In this document: positions 16,191 to 17,605 of the stretch, in pieces
Numbering within the stretch: the first letter of the stretch is position 1
How the letters are laid out: the number at the start of each line of letters is the position of its first letter
NCBI GenBank assembly: GCA_030621535.1
Contig: JAUXHM010000003.1
Span: 1 to 17,605 of the forward strand
From: Candidatus Methanophagales archaeon
GTDB lineage: Archaea; Halobacteriota; Syntropharchaeia; Alkanophagales; Methanospirareceae
Direction of reading: 5' to 3'
Length of the DNA stretch: 17,605 nucleotides
Notes under the pieces: generated by a model
Seen by the model: only the letters and a program-made list of their open reading frames with translations
Database searches by the model: none
What the model was told of the DNA's origin: nothing
Program-made: the position numbers and the translations under genes

Positions 16191-16619
16191 GTGACCGTGA
16201 AGTTAGATACTGAGGGAATAGGGTATATCGGAGTATTTGAGCATCTTACAGGAGCAGGAGTTAGGGATTGCCTGGTGAATAACGAAGAGAACAAGGTGAC
16301 AATGGTGATAAAAAATGGGGACATGAGCATAGCGATAGGTAAGGGCGGCTCGAATGTAACCAAGGTAAAAGAGCTGTTAAAAAAGGAGATAGAACTTGTG
16401 GAGTACTCCGCAGATGTAAAGGAGTTCATAGAAAACCTGTTTCGCCCTGCTTATGTGAAGAGCGTAGAGCTATTGACCAAAAATGGGCAGAGCTGTGCAT
16501 ACGTGGAAGTTTTCAATAAAGACAAGGGCATTGCAATAGGAAGGAACGGCGAGAAGATAAGGAAGGTAAAGGAATTAGTAAAAAGAAATCAAGATATAGA
16601 TAACGTGATAATAGTATAG
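16191..16619 (+). CDS. nusA: Archaeal NusA (two KH domains)
   Basis: The archaeal form of NusA, only the two KH domains, thought to bind RNA during elongation and termination. It is 142 aa with KH motifs IAIGKGGSNV (47-56) and IAIGRNGEKI (114-123). It starts with GTG at 16191; a second in-frame GTG at 16197 is also possible. The preceding gene's stop lies only 6 bases ahead, so translation is probably coupled. The S1 and N-terminal RNAP-binding domains of bacterial NusA are absent, as expected. Confidence 0.94.
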   Translation: MTVKLDTEGIGYIGVFEHLTGAGVRDCLVNNEENKVTMVIKNGDMSIAIGKGGSNVTKVKELLKKEIELVEYSADVKEFIENLFRPAYVKSVELLTKNGQSCAYVEVFNKDKGIAIGRNGEKIRKVKELVKRNQDIDNVIIV

Positions 16620-16625
16620 TGTAGA

Positions 16626-16677
16626 GAGGTATGAGGTGTAAGGTATGAGGGCAGATCGCCAAAACCTAAAACCTGAC
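16626..16677. repeat. Type 3 repeat alone, between nusA and rps12
   Basis: The left part gaggtatgaggtgtaaggta... (16626-16649) and right part aaaacctaaaacctgac (16661-16677) are weakly complementary and of the same kind as the inner modules at 3855-3922 and 6051-6122, here without the outer arms. It accounts for the unusually long gap (82 bases) inside an otherwise tight operon. Confidence 0.55.
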
Positions 16678-16701
16678 AACTGTACAAACCGAGGTAATAA
16701 G

Positions 16702-17130
16702 ATGGGAAGAGGATTATACGCAGCAAGGAAGGCGAAGAATAGCCAAAGGAAGTCCAGGTGGAAGAATCCTGGCTTTGTTCGAAGAGCATTGAAATCGGCT
16801 AAGAAAGCGGACCCTATGGAGGGGGCGCACATGGCACGGGCTATTGTCCTGGAGAAGGTAGGGATAGAAGCGAAACAGCCAAATTCAGCAATACGAAAAT
16901 GCGTTCGTGTTCAGTTAATAAAAAATGGCAAGCAGGTTACCGCTTTTTGTCCTGGCGATGGTGCAATAAAGTTTATAGATGAGCATGATGAGGTATTGAT
17001 AGTAGGAATGGGAGGAAGAAAAGGGAGGTCGTATGGAGACCTCTCAGGTGTAAGGTTCAAGGTGGTGGCGGTAACGGACATCGCATTAGACCAATTAATA
17101 AGTGGAAAGAAGGAGAAGGTCCTCAGGTAA
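16702..17130 (+). CDS. rps12: Ribosomal protein uS12
   Basis: A small-subunit protein at the decoding centre. It is 142 aa from the ATG at 16702, preceded by GAGGT at 16691-16695; the frame extends upstream to 16645 but only through repeat sequence, so that start is rejected. The archaeal N-terminus [10 protein letters not shown], then VEL-equivalent [20 protein letters not shown] (54-73) and the [20 protein letters not shown] segment (102-121) are diagnostic. The decoding loop KQPNSA (58-63) is intact. Two bases separate it from rps7. Confidence 0.96.
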   Translation: MGRGLYAARKAKNSQRKSRWKNPGFVRRALKSAKKADPMEGAHMARAIVLEKVGIEAKQPNSAIRKCVRVQLIKNGKQVTAFCPGDGAIKFIDEHDEVLIVGMGGRKGRSYGDLSGVRFKVVAVTDIALDQLISGKKEKVLR

Positions 17131-17132
17131 AA

Positions 17133-17605
17133 ATGGCATTTGATAAAATATTTGATAAATGGGACATTTCGGAAGTGGAGATACAGGATATAGGCGTGGA
17201 AAGGCATACCAGTCTCCAGCCTGTATCTATGCTGCATAGTGGAGGCAGACATGCAAAACAGCAGTTTGAGCAGGCAAAAGTTTGTGTGGTTGAGCGGCTC
17301 ATTAACAAATTAATGCGAACGGAAAGGAACACGGGAAAGAAACTAAAAGCATACAAAATCGTCAAAAATGCTTTTGAGTTGATTTATGAGCGCACAAAGG
17401 AGAATCCCGTTCAGTTGCTTGTGCATGCAATCCAAAACGCGGGTCCGAGGGAAGAGACAATCAGACTGCGATTTGGCGGTATAATGGTTCCCAAGCCCGT
17501 GGATGTAACCTCGCAACGAAAAGTAGATCTGGCACTGCTGTTCATCGCGCATGGGTCAGAGAAATGCGCATTCAAGACCCGGCGAAGTATAGAGGAATGC
17601 CTTGC
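17133..17605 (+). CDS. rps7: Ribosomal protein uS7, cut by the window edge
   Basis: A small-subunit head protein that nucleates 16S rRNA 3'-domain assembly. The ATG at 17133 opens a frame of 157 codons that is still open at the window end. Recognisable parts are HSGGRHAKQQFEQAKVCVVE (35-54), GKKLKAYKIVKNAFELIYER (68-87), NPVQLLVHAIQNAGPREET (91-109) and VPKPVDVTSQRKVDLALLFI (119-138). Archaeal S7 runs to about 190-210 aa, so perhaps 30-50 residues are missing. The order rps12-rps7 normally continues to elongation factor genes. Confidence 0.95.
   Translation, partial: MAFDKIFDKWDISEVEIQDIGVERHTSLQPVSMLHSGGRHAKQQFEQAKVCVVERLINKLMRTERNTGKKLKAYKIVKNAFELIYERTKENPVQLLVHAIQNAGPREETIRLRFGGIMVPKPVDVTSQRKVDLALLFIAHGSEKCAFKTRRSIEECL

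Noticed and set aside
16645..16701. Earlier in-frame start for uS12
   Set aside because: It is built of repeat sequence; the conserved archaeal N-terminus [10 protein letters not shown] starts at 16702 after a GAGGT site.

Overview
The window is archaeal chromosome, most likely from a euryarchaeote of the methanogen/ANME (Halobacteriota) type. The evidence is the archaeal RNA polymerase cluster (rpoH-rpoB-rpoA1-rpoA2-rpl30e-nusA-rps12-rps7), an archaeal TyrRS, an archaeal RNase P protein (Rpp21) and tRNA genes without an encoded CCA. An affiliation near ANME-1 is only a guess from protein style and the many palindromic intergenic repeats; no marker here proves it.

Layout. Bases 1-111 hold only gene-like debris. 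Bases 112-690 encode a DEDDh exonuclease in visibly A+T-rich DNA that looks acquired. It abuts a truncated PIN-domain (VapC-like) gene on the minus strand (702-893). Then come tyrS, ubiX (flanked by two copies of one palindromic repeat), tRNA-Ser(GCT), a divergent cis-prenyltransferase starting 9 bases after that tRNA, an unrecognised minus-strand gene (3971-4780), a class I aminotransferase, the minus-strand RNase P protein 4 gene, a PUA-domain protein, a CinA/PncC-type amidase whose 3' end overlaps tRNA-Lys(TTT), and finally the transcription/translation operon, which runs off the right edge inside rps7.

How the genes work together. The right 10 kb is one tightly packed unit (gaps of 2-13 bases, except 82 bases before rps12) making RNAP subunits H, B, A' and A'', the elongation factor NusA and ribosomal proteins eL30, uS12 and uS7. 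The left half is housekeeping: tRNA charging (TyrRS), tRNA maturation (Rpp21), RNA binding (PUA), prenyl-FMN synthesis (UbiX) and polyprenyl carrier lipid synthesis (cis-prenyltransferase).

Most unusual points. RpoA1 is 1020 residues, well above the usual size of about 870-910. The excess includes two homologous modules of about 60 residues, one inside and one just after the second zinc-ligand region of the clamp. They share a pattern of the form F...G..LS.N.SI.KE....W.ITDK...I.K..G.L.V and look like a protein-coding insertion element that entered the gene twice. RpoA1 also carries NADYDGD instead of the near-universal NADFDGD, and a stretch resembling the local intergenic repeats lies in its coding sequence. 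Two nested palindromes sit exactly between the two convergent gene pairs. The cis-prenyltransferase lacks the usual DGNxRW motif and may be the non-catalytic half of a heteromeric enzyme.
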